From Bryopsis sp. KO-2023 (lineage: Eukaryota; Chlorophyta; Ulvophyceae; Bryopsidales; Bryopsidaceae): 64,000 nt of DNA. Position numbers and translations under genes: made by a program. The notes under the pieces are model-generated. The model saw nothing but the letters and a program-made list of their open reading frames with translations, did no database searches and was not told the DNA's origin. Positions 22,730 through 34,288 of this stretch are shown piece after piece. Numbering within the stretch: position 1 is the stretch's first letter; the number at the start of each line of letters is the position of its first letter. The stretch covers positions 6,634,001 through 6,698,000 of the forward strand of contig BSYQ01000002.1 of the NCBI GenBank assembly GCA_030272585.1, in the 5' to 3' direction.

Positions 22730-23932
22730 ATGAAACGCGGTACGAGGAACAGGTCATAATTGTGCTCATGTTTTCTTTCAGGAGTGCTGAAGGCACAGTT
22801 ACTTGCGCACCTTCTTCTTCGAATTTGGGGTATAATTTGGTCGTACACTAAAAAAACTGAGGACGAGAGGTCTCGATTGCCAATTCATGCTCATGAGGAT
22901 GCACACAACGGTTCTTACCAACAAACTGAATACGGTACACCTTGGGACCTTCCACCAAATATCATCTTGAAGACAATGTCCAAACTCCCGACGAAGGATT
23001 TTTGTTGTTGCTCGTGCATTTCTCGATCGTGGAGGCTCGTATCTCATGATCCGTCATTCGAGTTGAGTCCTTCGATTCGAGGTAAAGGTGGTACAGTGCT
23101 TGTTAAGCGTGTAAGCATATCTCATCATATCATTTGCTCGGCCAAATGCGAGCGCTTGATTGCAGTGGGAGGGGAAGGTTTTGTTACACTCCTAGACTTG
23201 ATGACAAGCTCGTTGGTTTCTTGCAATGTGGCTGGCGGTGTATTCAACGCCTTGTGTGTCACAAGGGAATCCGTATTGGGTGGGAACAAACGAGGGGTGA
23301 TGTTTAGCTGGGACAAGTCTGATGGAGAGCAGATTCGTTACTTGCAAGCACATGGGACATGTATAACATCCATAATTGACGTCGGGGATTGCGTGGCAAC
23401 TGCTAGCTTCCTTTCGGACATAAAATTGTGGAGGAAAAAAGATTGGACGTGCAAAAGCAAGATACGTACGTGTGTTTCTTTTCCTTATGCCCTTTGCACT
23501 GGTTTGGAAGGTGATCATATATACTATGGCGGCGCAAAATCATCCATTTGTGTGGGGAGCATTTCTGCAAGTATGCGCATTGAACAATTCCCAAGTAACA
23601 ACAATTGGATCCAATGTCTTTGTCGGCAGGGGGAACTATTGTTCTGTGGATGGAGGGGTGAGAGTAGCATTCTCATATTTGATATCAAAATTGGTAGTTG
23701 GGTTGGGATGTTCAAGCCGTCCTTTGATTTGGGATCCATAAAGGCAATTGATTCTGATGGATGCGTCGTTGTTGGAGGCTACTCTGGAAGAAGTATTGCT
23801 GGTTGGTATCATACACACGGGAGGTCTCTTTGCAATTTTTCTGTGGAAGGCGAAGTGGTGGGGGTGTGGATATACGGTAGCAAGATAGTGGTTGTGGAAT
23901 CTCTTGGGCATATATCGATATGGGAATGTTGA
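22730..23932 (+). CDS. Divergent F-box/WD40-like protein, two-exon model
   Basis: A long frame begins right after the acceptor TTTTCTTTCAG at 22781 and runs to TGA at 23932. It has no ATG before residue ~65. A short first exon ATGAAACGCG (22730-22739) with donor GTACGAGG restores the frame through a 42-nt intron, giving about 386 aa. The F-box-like part is PWDLPPNIILKTMSKLPTKD followed by FCCCSCISRSWRLV. WD-like blades follow (AVGGEGFVTLLDL, ATASFLSDIKLWRKKDW, GHISIWEC). It is clearly divergent from the other F-box genes here. The basic, hydrophobic N-terminus AQLLAHLLLRIWGIIW is unusual. Exon 1 is inferred. Confidence 0.6.
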
Positions 23933-24999
23933 AAGCAAAGGTATAGCTTGTCACAAGCATTTTCCTAAACAGCCAGTATTTGATTGGGAGGAGGAGAGGG
24001 ATTTTGGTTGCTCAGCCGCTGAGTGCTAGTTTCGGTGATTTGGGGGTGTTGGGATGCAGATTCAGTGTTGGGTAACATGCCCAACTGCTTTGATCCGCAC
24101 AGGATGTGCACACGTACGATGTTGGCTCCTTTTATTCCTCAGGGTCGAAACTTTTTTTTCAGCACCCAATGCCCTACTAAAGTGTGTAAAAAATTGATCG
24201 ATGAATGCTTTGCTTGGTACAGAAAAAGAAAACATTCTGTAGAGTCCAGGGTGGTGGTGTGCAGACAATGTTTAAAGTCAACAGAAACATACTCAAGTCC
24301 CAAAAAAGCATCCGATGCGGCCGAAGCTCTTTCACAACAACCAACAGCTCAATCCAAGACGCATCGCCAGCTCCAACTATAAAACGGCACGTGCTTCTGT
24401 GCCACTCACAGACGTGGCTCAAAAAGTATATAAAACAACTTTTACTATATTTTCAGTGGATTCTGCCTCAGGGATCATTTCTCCACAGCAGAGAAAACGG
24501 CGTGACCGATACTCGTGTATGCCCGAGACTAAACAAAATTTTTGGTTGGTATTCCATTTGCTCCTCTCCACACCACTGTACAAAAACGTGCTCGTTCTAG
24601 AAGCATTTTGGTACCAAAGACCGGAAGGGAGGTATCAGAAGCTTGTGATCGGTCGAAAAAAGTTCCGATTCGAAGTTCATTCCTTGGGCAGCTGGGCGTA
24701 ACACAAAAATGCACTTTCCGTCATCAATACAAAAAGTTCTTTACATGTATTGTGTTTCTGGTAGGATGAAAACACAGAAACCTAAATCCAACTAATCTTA
24801 CCCTGGAGTATACCAGCAGCATGAGTTCTCTTCCACTGCGGTGCAAACTGGGAGTTGGGCGCCAATCTTCGTTGTGGACGAGTCACACTCAGTGGTGACC
24901 GGCGCATGACAATTCGAGAGTAAAGGTTCGAACCCGGGACCTGGTGGCGAGGGATCCTCTAGCAGATCCCCTTGACTGGGCGAACGATAACATTTAGCG
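23933..24999. other. Non-coding stretch
   Basis: No gene supported. A B-box-like GGTTCGAACCCGGG at about 24926 lacks a foldable tRNA around it. Confidence 0.35.
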
Positions 25000-25180
25000 A
25001 TGTCGCACTCAAGTACCCCCCCCCCCCAAAGGATGATTCACCCACCCACCAGAAACTCGAGCGGTGCGCGCGTCGAGCGGCTCTCCGACGTCTTCGAAGG
25101 CGTCCCCGCTCCAAACCAGCTGTCCGAATCGCTGTCCTCGCTATGCTCACGCGTGGTGACCAAAGCCACCAACGAGTCAG
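25000..25180 (+). CDS. Candidate first exon, unknown protein
   Basis: An ATG at 25000 opens a GC-rich frame reading MSHSSTPPPQRMIHPP, then VERLSDVFEGVPAPNQLSES and LCSRVVTKATNES, and ends at a plausible donor CAG|GTGGGTGAG. Codon use and lack of low complexity after residue 20 look coding. Family and downstream exons were not recognised. It overlaps a long antisense frame that I regard as a shadow. Confidence 0.3.
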
Positions 25181-26958
25181 GTGGGTGAGAGTGTGGGGAG
25201 CTGTTGTGTGGGGAGGGAAAAACGCTTTCCTGTTCTGGAGAAGCTCGGTCGAGTTCTCACGGTTTGAATATGCAACCAAACGTACCAACGGGTGCCATGG
25301 TTTCGGCGCAGCGCGCCTGAGCTGGTGATTCCGGCAAGAATCTAATTTTTTTTGGTGGAACGAATCCAATGGTTTTCAATTGGGGAGGGGGGGATTCTCC
25401 ATTCTGTCTTTCTTTTGGATTTTCTTTCATGTCGGCTGATTTTGTTTGGTTGGGGGATGTGTCTGTGGTTGGGGGATTCTCATGCATGCTGGTGGTCGGC
25501 CTTGATTGGTGGCTTGTTGCAACCTGTGGTCGGTTAGGCTCTGGCTGGTCAGGGTGCCCAATCCCAATGGGGGTATGGAATGCCCCTTTAAAGGGATGTC
25601 AGTCAGTCAGACTGTTGGGTGCAGCCAAAACCATCTTTTTCAAGCTGGCTGGAAAAGTAGATGGGTGGTTTCTGGTTGGTTGCTGGTTGGAGCTGCACCC
25701 ACAGTCTGACTGATGTTGAGGTTTGGGTTCTCTTTGGGTTGAGGCGTTTTCGTTGTTTTTGGAAAGTAGGTAGGTAGGTAGGTTTGCACGCAAAGCTCTA
25801 TCCATCGTGCAATCAGGTCGCCTTGATTGGTTGTTTATACTAATTTTCTACACATATTGAAAAGATCAGCTAGACGTTTGGAACCCGCTCTTGTTTGCTA
25901 TAAATCAGAAACAACAGAAGATTGGCATCTTTTTCCCATTATGATTCCTCTGGGTGTAGAAAACTGTGAGACCATCATCATGTAGAGAACTCGATCTCTC
26001 CAACCGAATTTCTTCTGTTTTTTTTTACGCCGTGTTTCTGTTCCAAATTAAGCAAAAATTCCCGCCCATGTAGGTACATCCTGAGAACTTGTGCAATTTC
26101 TGGAGAAGGTCTGCATGAAGGCCTGGATATGTTGACTGCTCAACTTGCCGCCAAACAATTTGGTTGACGTCGTTGTGATGGTGTATTTGATGGGATGCAC
26201 CAAAAAATTGACGATCTGGTTTTTTCCAGGGGTTGGGTGTTTATGTTGTTGTAATTTGATGTTTGTTTGTTTGTTTGTTTATGTTGAGTTCCAGAAGTGG
26301 GCGTTGGGATCGAGGGCGTCTTGATCTTTTCTTTTTTCTGACCGCATCACTGGCCCCTGGAGTCAACTCGATTGTTTTTAAATTAAAAATGCAGATGGAA
26401 GAGTGGAACAAAGAGCATTATCACACGAAAGCACCACCAAAAGAAAAAGAATGAAGGGCTGGAAAAATTCGCAGTTTTGGGAAGGAACGGGAGGGGGGTG
26501 TGTTTAACTTAGTCTTGTGTTCTTTGCGAGCGTTAATGCCAGCCGACTCAGCCTGAAAGACGAATCTCTTTTTGAATACTGCCCCATGACTGGGAGGTCG
26601 TTCATGAGCAGCATCATTGATCAATGATGCTGCCCCCCGTCATTTGATAACTCCCCCAAGTAAAAGGACAAAAATCACTTATCCAAAATCCATTTTGTCC
26701 ATCTCTTTTAAAATAAAAAAACAAGCCAGTCTGTGTGTGCACTTTCAGAGTGTGGCCCTTCAGGTTGGAATTATCTCAACATAGAACGTCCTACATTCAG
26801 TCCTCAATGAAATCGTTGGGGAGTGGAGGAAAATACACTGGCAAAAATTGTTCAAGGCAATCAAATTTGATGTAGAGACGCCACTGGTGTTTTTTTTTTT
26901 CAGACGTCAACGTGTAAAGAAGGATCGGGCCTTTGATGCTGGGTAGTAAGATATCTAC
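25181..26958. other. Non-coding stretch
   Basis: No gene supported. It includes a GTAG microsatellite near 25768, a GTTT microsatellite near 26262, and a 12-bp palindromic repeat, GCAGCATCATTGATCAATGATGCTG, at 26609-26633. Confidence 0.35.
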
Positions 26959-27108
26959 ATGACACCACCAACAGTGTCACAGGCCTCAGAACAGAGCAAT
27001 GATGATGCTGTTGGTGTTCCCTCCGAAAGGATAGATGGAACAGAAAAACTCCAAATCCTTATTCCAGAGACCCTAGATAAGAAATTGAAAGAGAATCAAG
27101 TCATTCCG
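26959..27108 (+). CDS. Candidate exon, unknown protein
   Basis: The frame starts MTPPTVSQASEQSNDDAVGV and continues GTEKLQILIPETLDKKLKEN, ending at CCG|GTATAT, a possible donor. The composition is protein-like. The 'LQILIPETL' stretch vaguely recalls the start of an MRG domain but the usual following residues are absent, so I give no function. Confidence 0.25.
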
Positions 27109-27859
27109 GTATATTTCTGGTTTGCACATGGGAAACCATACTGTACTCAACACGTTTCCCCTCCATGTTGAAAAAAAAAACAAGATGAATATATAATTTG
27201 ATCCCGAAAATACCGCATTTCTATACGCTTTCCGTTTTCTTGAATTTCTGTCCCCCACCTGCTGCTGATGCTCCTTGGTCTGACAAGCACCCCTAGGGAT
27301 GGACATGATGAGTCAACCCTTTTCTTCACTCTGAAAATCTGAGTGAGCATTGTTGCATGTCGATTCAAACATGCAATACTTTGCTGTTGCAATAGAAAAT
27401 GGAATGCCCCCGACTCCAGTGACATTTTTTTTTCTCCACCCTTGTGCAATTTGTTAATCATTACTACCAAAAAAAAAGAGGATCCACATCCTCAGACCGG
27501 GAGGAAAAAAAGGTAACAACTTTAAATCAATTCCCATCAGATGTTACAGCTGCTGCTGCTGTTGCAAGCCATGAACTCAAAAAATGGATAAACATGAATT
27601 GAATATCACAGCATTCAATGTCTACTCGCAATTGTTCGCATCACTTGCACATGCCCAGACAAGAGCATTTGAAATTTTTACTCAATTTTTTTTTTTTTCA
27701 ATTTTTTTTTGGATGAATGTTTCACCTGTTGCTGCCCGATATGCACTGCAGTCCGCCTGATTTCCTTTTTTTTCATTTCTCTGCAATAATCCACTCTAAT
27801 CGTCAAGAACCTCTACCTGACTTTGCACGGTTTGAAAAAAGAATTCACATCCACCCGCA
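27109..27859. other. Non-coding stretch
   Basis: No gene seen; T-rich tracts (27690-27711) only. Confidence 0.35.
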
Positions 27860-28320
27860 TCGAATCGGCAGTGGTTGGAAATGCAGGTGCGAATTCAATG
27901 ATTGTTAAAAGGGTGGAGGGGGAGACTACTGAGGTGTTCGATTGAACAATCAATTTTCAATTTTCCATGATGGCTGTTCTCTCAGGAGGTGTAATGTATG
28001 GTGGGACGATTGGTAAAGTCAATCCAGGCCACACCAGGTTTTGTTTTTACCCTGATTTCATCGGGGGGGGGGGGTTCTTTCTATTTTTGGTTTCACCAAG
28101 GTAACAAAAGGAACGAGAAATTTGAACAAGCAATCATTCCATTAAAGGGTGTAGAGTGGCATTTTGGTTTCATTCCGGATTGCTCACCTGATGCATTGCA
28201 TTGCACCCCTTCCATCTCCAGAACAAGGGGGGTGGTTCAGCGACAGCCTCCACCGACATTTCCACCACATATGGAAATGCTGGTTCATTTTGACCACATG
28301 AAAATGTTGGATGGCTGACT
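27860..28320 (+). repeat. Dispersed repeat family C, copy 2
   Basis: Similar to 9840-10470 and the inverted 15190-15960, with GGTGGGACGATTGGTAAAG, CAATCCAGGCCACACC and CACCACATATGGAAAT. No coding capacity recognised. Confidence 0.55.
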
Positions 28321-29404
28321 CATTTTCACCATGTGTTGATAAAAATGCTGGCTTGGCTGGCTGGTTTCCAGCGCCCCACACATGCTATAATTTGAAGCTG
28401 AGCAAATTAACTCAACTTAATTTGAAAAGAAAATTTCCATCACCAGGCAGGCAGCGTTTGACATTAAAGTGTGAAAAAAAGGAAAACAAGATACAGAAAA
28501 GGGGGTGTCCAACTTCTTGAAAGGCGAAAAAAGAAAATGAAATATAATACACATGTATACATATGTATCAAGGTGAATATATCTAAAAAAAAAGTAAATA
28601 ACATGAGAATAAAAGAAAAATACAAATTTCAAGGACAGCACGGATCCCTGTATCATTACTAAGACACCTCGGGCTTTCTTTCGAAATCTCTGTGGAAAAA
28701 GAGGTTTCAAAAAAAATAAAAATAATCAAGTCGAACAGAAAACACCAACAGACCCTCCTTTTCTTTCTCCCGTTCCAAGGTAAAAGAAAAAGATAATATT
28801 AAAATAACACACTCACACCCCCGTAAAAAAATATATAAAATAAATTTTTTCATCAAAGGAGCACAGGGGAATCGAACCCCTGCTGTCCCAATTTCCACCT
28901 ATTTATCTCAAATATAATCCAATTCTTGAAATAACTTTTAAACTATAGCTCAGTTGCTTGAGTCTGTGGGTACAAGCAGTCGGTGATACATGCATCTTTA
29001 TTTTCACAAAAAAAAAGAAATCATTCTTTCAGAATTAAACTAGAAAAAACAGAAAAAACAGAAAAAAAAAACTTGTGAGAAGCAAAGGGGTTTTTTATTC
29101 ACTCTTTTTATTTTATCTTGGAGGAAAAAGCAGACAATAAAAACTATCTTCAGAGCATCTCTCATCATTTTTGTTCGGGGGTTTTTGTTCAGGGGGGAAA
29201 ATATATTTCCAAGATTTTTTCATTTTCTTTCTTACCTTCACGCCTGAATTTATTACCCCCAGAAAGAAGCCTGTTTCTCTTGTCAAAGAAGAAAAAAAAG
29301 TATTCAGGGTTTTCTCATCTTAATTTTCTGGCTGTTTTAAGTTTTAATTTATTTATTAATTTATTTATTTCAAAAATGTCAGGAGTCTTTTGCCAGTTGA
29401 GAGC
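28321..29404. other. Non-coding stretch with an orphan T-arm
   Basis: No gene. On the minus strand at 28857-28890 there is a T-arm and acceptor half, AGGGG TTCGATT CCCCT GTGCTCC, but no matching 5' half nearby. It may be a tRNA fragment. Confidence 0.35.
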
Positions 29405-30396
29405 CTTGGGGTTCCCTTTTCAAAACTATTTATTCAACCCCCCTTGAAAAAAACACTCTCCAAATTTCCACGAAAGACATCCACAGGCCGCTTTTTCGCC
29501 AGCAAAAAGAAAAATAATGGAACAAGTCGAGTCGTGGTGAATATTTCGCCCGACTCCTCCCTGAGAAACGAGAAAGAAAAAAAAAATGCCAACAGAAACG
29601 TGGCGTACCCTTGCTTTTTTTTCCTACGACGAGCCATCGCTGTCGCAGAAAATTTGCCGTCCAACCCTTGTTTCGACGATTTCGCTCCTCCCAGATTATA
29701 GGCCCGCAGTTTCGCCAGATCGAAAAAAGGCGACGGAGTTCAAATAAATCCAGCGCTTCTTTTTCCACGACCCAGAAGGACGAAAAAAAACTCAAAACCG
29801 TCGAATCAGGAACCCCTCTTTCCCGTTGGTGGGCGGGGAAAACTAAAATCATCTACTTAATTAAAAAAAAAGAAAGAAATGTGTTCGTTGGTGTGAGAAA
29901 GATCTCACAAAAAGTGACGTTATCGAAGGAAGTTTTAACCCCAACCTACAAAACACTTGACAGAAGTCGGTCGAGTGGCTGTGTCACGAGCTTGTTTGAT
30001 ATCGCAGAACCTCACGATTCGCTCGACAGCAGCTTTTTTTGCTTCCGCTTTTCTCGCTTCCTGCGAAAACCCCAGGCAGGAGCCGAAGACGGTTTGACAA
30101 GGTGTGACGGGCTGAGTAAGACTGCGGGTTCGGTCTCTGGATCAAGTCGACTGCAGCGTTTTTTCGGGTCTTCGGGACGCTTTTTCTCTTTCTTGAAATG
30201 CGCCTACTCTCTGGCGCCTTCCTTGTGACTTCTTGCCACACTGGGCTGGGGTGGGGAACCTTTTTTTTACGTTTGCTGGCGCTGGGTTACCCCACAGCTC
30301 TTTTTTCGCTTGAAAAGACTTGCGCGCTCGGCAAGACAGCCAGCAAGAACTTTGTTTGTGAGAGCGTCGATTTTTGAAGCGGAGAGTGGCTCCTCC

Positions 30397-30433
30397 GCAT
30401 AATGTCTTGCCCTCCTCCCGCAAGACATTATGC
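30397..30433 (+). promoter_or_regulatory. Perfect 14-bp stem hairpin before the F-box start
   Basis: GCATAATGTCTTGC at 30397-30410 and GCAAGACATTATGC at 30420-30433 form a perfect stem with a 9-nt loop, ending 48 nt before the ATG. The paralogue at 62720 has only the second arm (CGCAAGATATTG). It could act in the 5' leader; function is unknown. Confidence 0.6.
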
Positions 30434-30481
30434 ATTGATTGATCACTCGTTTTTTCTTCGAATTGAAGGGAGGGCGCAACC

Positions 30482-31534
30482 ATGAGCGACTACATTCCGA
30501 TCGAATGGGACTTGCCCTGGCATATCCTTGTCGATATTTTTGGAAGGATTCCTGCTGAATCACTTGCCAGATCCTCCTGTGTCGCGACATCTTGGCGAGA
30601 AGTTACAAATCAGGAATCGTCCTTGAAAAGAAAAATCGATTTGGAGCGTGCGTGGTGGCATGAACCAGTAGGGCCCATCATTCACAACGAGGAAAATAAT
30701 TTTCCTACATTTGGTTGTGCCAAGATGGAAAATTTGATTGCCTTGGGTGGTCATAAAAGGGTCAAGGTGTTCGACTTCCATCGAAAAGAATTTGTTTTTG
30801 ATTATGAAGAGATTGGTTCGGTGAGGAGTCTCTCTTTCATGGATGGGATACTTATGACTGGGGATCTCGAAGGTAACTTGTGTGGATGGGATATATCCAC
30901 ATGGCAAAAGCTTTTTTGCGTCCAAATTTTCAATACTCCTATCTTCTCGATTGCGGACCTTGGTGACAAAGTGGCTATTGGGGGCAAATTTGGGGTTCTT
31001 CAAATTTGGAGAAAAGGGGTGTGGGAATTTGACAGATCCCTTCGAGGTCACAAAAAGAATATCACTTGTCTCTTGCCCCAACGAGGCAATCTCTTGATCA
31101 GTGGGTCAAGGGATGAAACTATTCGCATATGGAAATTGGTTGATAATACTTGCCTTAGAGTGATTGATGGACAGAAACGGGGAGCGTGGTCAATGGGTGT
31201 TTCTAATGGACTTATTTTTTGTGGATCGTGTGATGGTACAATTTGCTCGTGGGAATTGGAAAGTGGTCAACACGTGCAAATTTACCGAGGTCACATAAAC
31301 CGTGTGGCCTCTGTCATTGTTAAAGAAGGTCAGATGCTCACAGGGTCTCATGATGGTACGATAAAAATATGGGATACAACAAAGAGTGAGTGTGTTTGGA
31401 GTCTTGATTGTTCGTACGACATAGAGCAAGAGAACATCGGACCGATAGAAGGGATATGGGTGAATGATGAAAAGTTGGAGGTCGCTACTGGTTATGGGGA
31501 GATTTGGGAGTGGGATTTTTCCAAGAAGTTGTAA
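30482..31534 (+). CDS. F-box/WD40-repeat protein, single exon
   Basis: A 350-aa intronless gene. The F-box lies at residues ~8-41 (EWDLPWHILVDIFGRIPAES, then LARSSCVATSWREV). WD-like repeats follow over residues ~85-347, with SGSRDETIRIWKLV at ~208-220, SCDGTICSWELESG at ~249-262, TGSHDGTIKIWDTTK at ~287-301 and GEIWEWDF near the end. This is the usual architecture of an SCF substrate receptor. The start ATG is shared with the paralogues at 13377 and 62720. The stop is TAA. Confidence 0.92.
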   Translation: MSDYIPIEWDLPWHILVDIFGRIPAESLARSSCVATSWREVTNQESSLKRKIDLERAWWHEPVGPIIHNEENNFPTFGCAKMENLIALGGHKRVKVFDFHRKEFVFDYEEIGSVRSLSFMDGILMTGDLEGNLCGWDISTWQKLFCVQIFNTPIFSIADLGDKVAIGGKFGVLQIWRKGVWEFDRSLRGHKKNITCLLPQRGNLLISGSRDETIRIWKLVDNTCLRVIDGQKRGAWSMGVSNGLIFCGSCDGTICSWELESGQHVQIYRGHINRVASVIVKEGQMLTGSHDGTIKIWDTTKSECVWSLDCSYDIEQENIGPIEGIWVNDEKLEVATGYGEIWEWDFSKKL

Positions 31535-32015
31535 CATTGTCTTGTTGATAAGAGCTTCACGACTTTTACGGACTCAACAGAATACTCTTCCGAACACTTC
31601 TTTACAATCAAAGGTTCGATACAACAATAACCCCAGCTCGGGTCGCTTAAATATCTTGCCTGAGCTTTGAACTGTACTGGTCATTAGAGCCCTTCAGGCC
31701 CATGGGCCAGGCCGCCTAGAGCCCTTCAGGCCCATGGGCCAGGCCGCCTGGGACTGAACAGGGCCGCGGGGTCAGGCCCGGGTTTTGAAGAAGTGGCGTA
31801 TCACTTATATATTTTTTTATCACTTGTTGATTGATTGGGACGTGCAATTCCAAAGGAGCTTTGTTCTCGATTTCTCTCAGCTTCTAACGCATCAACCAAA
31901 TATTTCGTGTATGCCTCCGAGGCTACCGCTGACGATGATTAGCGCAAAAATAACGCCCATAAAATTGCGTGCTTGTTGCGACTGTGTCAATCCAGCGTGA
32001 AACAGCGCCACCAGT
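31535..32015. other. 3' flank with a small tandem duplication
   Basis: No gene. Positions 31687-31750 hold two head-to-tail 32-bp units, each with AGAGCCCTTCAGGCCCATGG and the palindrome GGCCCATGGGCC. Confidence 0.6.
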
Positions 32016-32180
32016 AATTTGACGTTGTTTCACGTTACTTGTTGCGGTTGCGTTAATTTCACGCTGAGGGAACGTCAGCGACAATTTGACGTGGTTTTAC
32101 GTCGCTTGTTGCGGTTGTGTTACTTCCACGCTCAGGGAGCGTCAGTGATAATTTGACGTGGTTTCACGCTGTTGTACGAC
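32016..32180 (+). repeat. 66-68-bp tandem repeat, ~2.4 units
   Basis: Units start AATTTGACGT at 32016, 32082 and 32150, each with TTGTTGCGGTTG and an arm of the type GACGTNNTTTCACG. The copies are about 85-90% alike. No coding potential. Confidence 0.8.
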
Positions 32181-33073
32181 ATCTAAAGACGGGTGAATTA
32201 TCAGTGAATGATGCGATAGATCTAATAATAGGAACCTTTTGGGAATAGAACCCAATCCCCTGGAGGGGGCCACCAGGGATTCCACTCAATTCCTTCAAAC
32301 TTAATTTTAAGGACATGTGTCAACCCTGAAGTGAGAAATCTGGCATCATGCTTGATGTTCACTGAGGTCACTCAATTTTTGTAATCTGTGATCCATACAC
32401 GAGGAATTCTACCCTCATTTGTCTTCCAGGCAGCCTAGAAGTCGGCCTTGAACCCTCTATTAGTTGCATCTTTTTCGCTTTGGAACGCATCAGCCTTCGA
32501 GCCATCTAACACACACACCCATGCACTTCAAAATCAGCAGTCCCCCCCACCCACCCCCTTCCATTTTCCAAATCATTAAATTTGCACCTGCTTTTCCAAT
32601 CAATATTAATTTCGATGCAGGTGCATTTAAATTCTGTTTTCAAAATGTGGAAAGTCATGTAGGGGAGACCAGGACTTCATTTCTGAGTTTATAAAAATGG
32701 AAATAGATTGCAAAAAAAAGGGAAAACAGGTGCAATAACATAACATAACATAATTACACGCGAAGAAGCCACCCAGGTGCAATGCATTGGGCAGCAGCAG
32801 GAGCCTCTACTCAAAAGGAATCCAAGAATGTAAGAAGAACCGAAGGGCTTGCTAGGTCAGGGTGGCGGCTCTCCTGTTTTAATCCACAAAACAGCGTCAA
32901 GGTGGTGTATTAAAATAACAAAAGAAAGATTATTCATTCTCACTCAGGCCATCCATCTGTTGCATAATTTTCAGGTGCCCAGCAGCACTAACCACTCTTG
33001 CAGAAACTGCAAAGGGGAGGACAAGAAACAGGAAAGGTTCACATAGCTGGGACGACCAAAAAGGATCATAAAG
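32181..33073. other. Non-coding, traces of repeat C
   Basis: No gene. Positions 32560-32720 resemble 15870-16020 (TTTGCACCTGC, GGAGACC(A/T)GGAC). Confidence 0.35.
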
Positions 33074-33178
33074 GGGTCGGAGAGGGATTCGAACCCCCGA
33101 TTTTCGCGATAGTGGGACATCGCCCTCCAATGCGATGTCTCAATCAATCAATCATCGACCAGGCTAGACCACCCGACC
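33074..33178 (-). tRNA. Class II tRNA-like gene, possibly Ser(GGA)
   Basis: Acceptor GGTCGGG pairs with TCCGACC (one wobble). The A-box is TGGTCTAGCCTGG and the T-arm GGGGG TTCGAAT CCCTC. A strong arm ATCGC/GCGAT carries an 8-nt loop ATTGGAGG that could present GGA. A long variable region fits a Ser-type tRNA. After the A-box there is an expansion of GATT/TTGA units, which enlarges the D-loop. The total of 105 nt is long. Isotype and function are uncertain. Confidence 0.5.
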
Positions 33179-33457
33179 CGATCACTACAAGTTCCCAAAA
33201 GAATATATCCCTAACTAAGAATTTAAAAAAAAAGCACATTTCCAGTTGCTCATATATATATGTAAGACTAATTTCATGTGGCTATCTATTCCCTCCGAGC
33301 CCACCCCAACATTGTTAGGAAACATTTTTAAGGGCAAACCAAGGCACACAGTTTGAACAACTTCAGCTTTGTACCAATTCTTGGGCCTGCACACAACAAA
33401 GCAAATATGTTTGTCCGAACATATGCTTTTCATGCAAGAACGCAAAATACAACCCGT
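33179..33457. other. Non-coding
   Basis: Short stretch between the tRNA-like gene and the retrotransposon target duplication; nothing seen. Confidence 0.35.
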
Positions 33458-33462
33458 GATTT

Positions 33463-33735
33463 TGTTATAAGTGTACGCCGAGTATGTCTATGCACTACTA
33501 GAGCTCAAGGGTTAGTCGTGGGCACTAACATGGCTCTAGTCATATGCTTAAGGTCCATGAGATCATTATAGCACGTGTGCTGAAAGGATGACTCATAGCA
33601 AGCCCAGGTGTCTCGCCCTGAGGTGATCCCTGTCATCTCAAGGGTCCCATCAAGGAGTGGGGGTTTGATGGGTTAAAGGGACTTCAAGGAAGGGCGCTGG
33701 GAGGTTATTTTCCTAGGAGAGAGAGGTTTATAACA
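33463..33735 (+). repeat. 5' LTR
   Basis: 273 bp with TG...CA ends, matching 38836-39108 with no difference that I can see. It would provide promoter and polyadenylation signals for the element. The target duplication GATTT lies immediately before it. Confidence 0.97.
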
Positions 33736-33738
33736 GTT

Positions 33739-33750
33739 TGGTTTCGGAGC
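33739..33750 (+). promoter_or_regulatory. Primer binding site
   Basis: TGGTTTCGGAGC starts three bases after the 5' LTR. It resembles the TGGTATCAGAGC site that pairs with initiator tRNA-Met, with two differences. Confidence 0.7.
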
Positions 33751-34288
33751 CGGTGAAGAGTCCGTCACGGAAACGGCGATAACTTCGGCGTCTAAGGTCC
33801 GAATTGGACAAATAAGGTGTCAAAAAGTAAGCTAAGAAAAATCCGCTTCGTTTGAGTCCAGTTGGGGTTTATTCCGAGCAGTGTGCGGAAAGTTATGCTC
33901 TGTCAAAGTTAGGGTATTGCTTCAGACTTTCTGCATAGTGGTTTTTCGAGTTGCGAAGGAGACCCAAGAGGTCCTTCGTCTATTTTGAGGAGACCCAAGA
34001 GGTCCTTAATATTTTTCGTCAGGATTGGACGATATTTTGAGATTTTTGGAGATTTTTCAAGCAGACCCTAGAGGTGCTTGTTGTGTCCAAGGAAAAATTA
34101 AATTAAAGCAGTTTACAAGAAAACACCACGAAAAGAAGAGTTATCCACACAAAGAGGTGGTTACAGATTTGTCTAAAGGACAAAGGGAATATCCACAGAG
34201 GTTTCCCCCAACACAGGTGTTGGTCTAAAAATAACTCTCATACTCACTTCTTCGCCGCGGGCTTGAAGTAGAGGGATACTGCAAGAAA

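Larger units (their letters stand above)
29405..31534 (+). repeat. Segmental duplication carrying an F-box gene, copy 1
   Basis: About 2.1 kb is paralogous to 61670-63763. It includes roughly 1.07 kb of upstream DNA (starting TTGGGGTTCCCTTTTCAAAA) and the whole F-box/WD40 gene. Conserved upstream text, for example GTGTGAGAAAGATCTC and CTCTGGCGCCTTCCTTGTGA, probably holds the promoter. Confidence 0.85.

Noticed and set aside
24877-24945. GGTTCGAACCCGGG, tRNA B-box-like
   Set aside because: No T-stem, anticodon arm or acceptor pairing could be found on either strand.
25369-25713. Overlapping plus-strand frames of 67-114 codons
   Set aside because: Trp/Gly/Val-rich translations of a G/T-skewed stretch with no domain or splice structure.
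28857-28960. T-arm half on the minus strand and a TATAGCTCAGTTG D-arm-like motif on the plus strand nearby
   Set aside because: I considered a permuted tRNA, but the two halves are on opposite strands.
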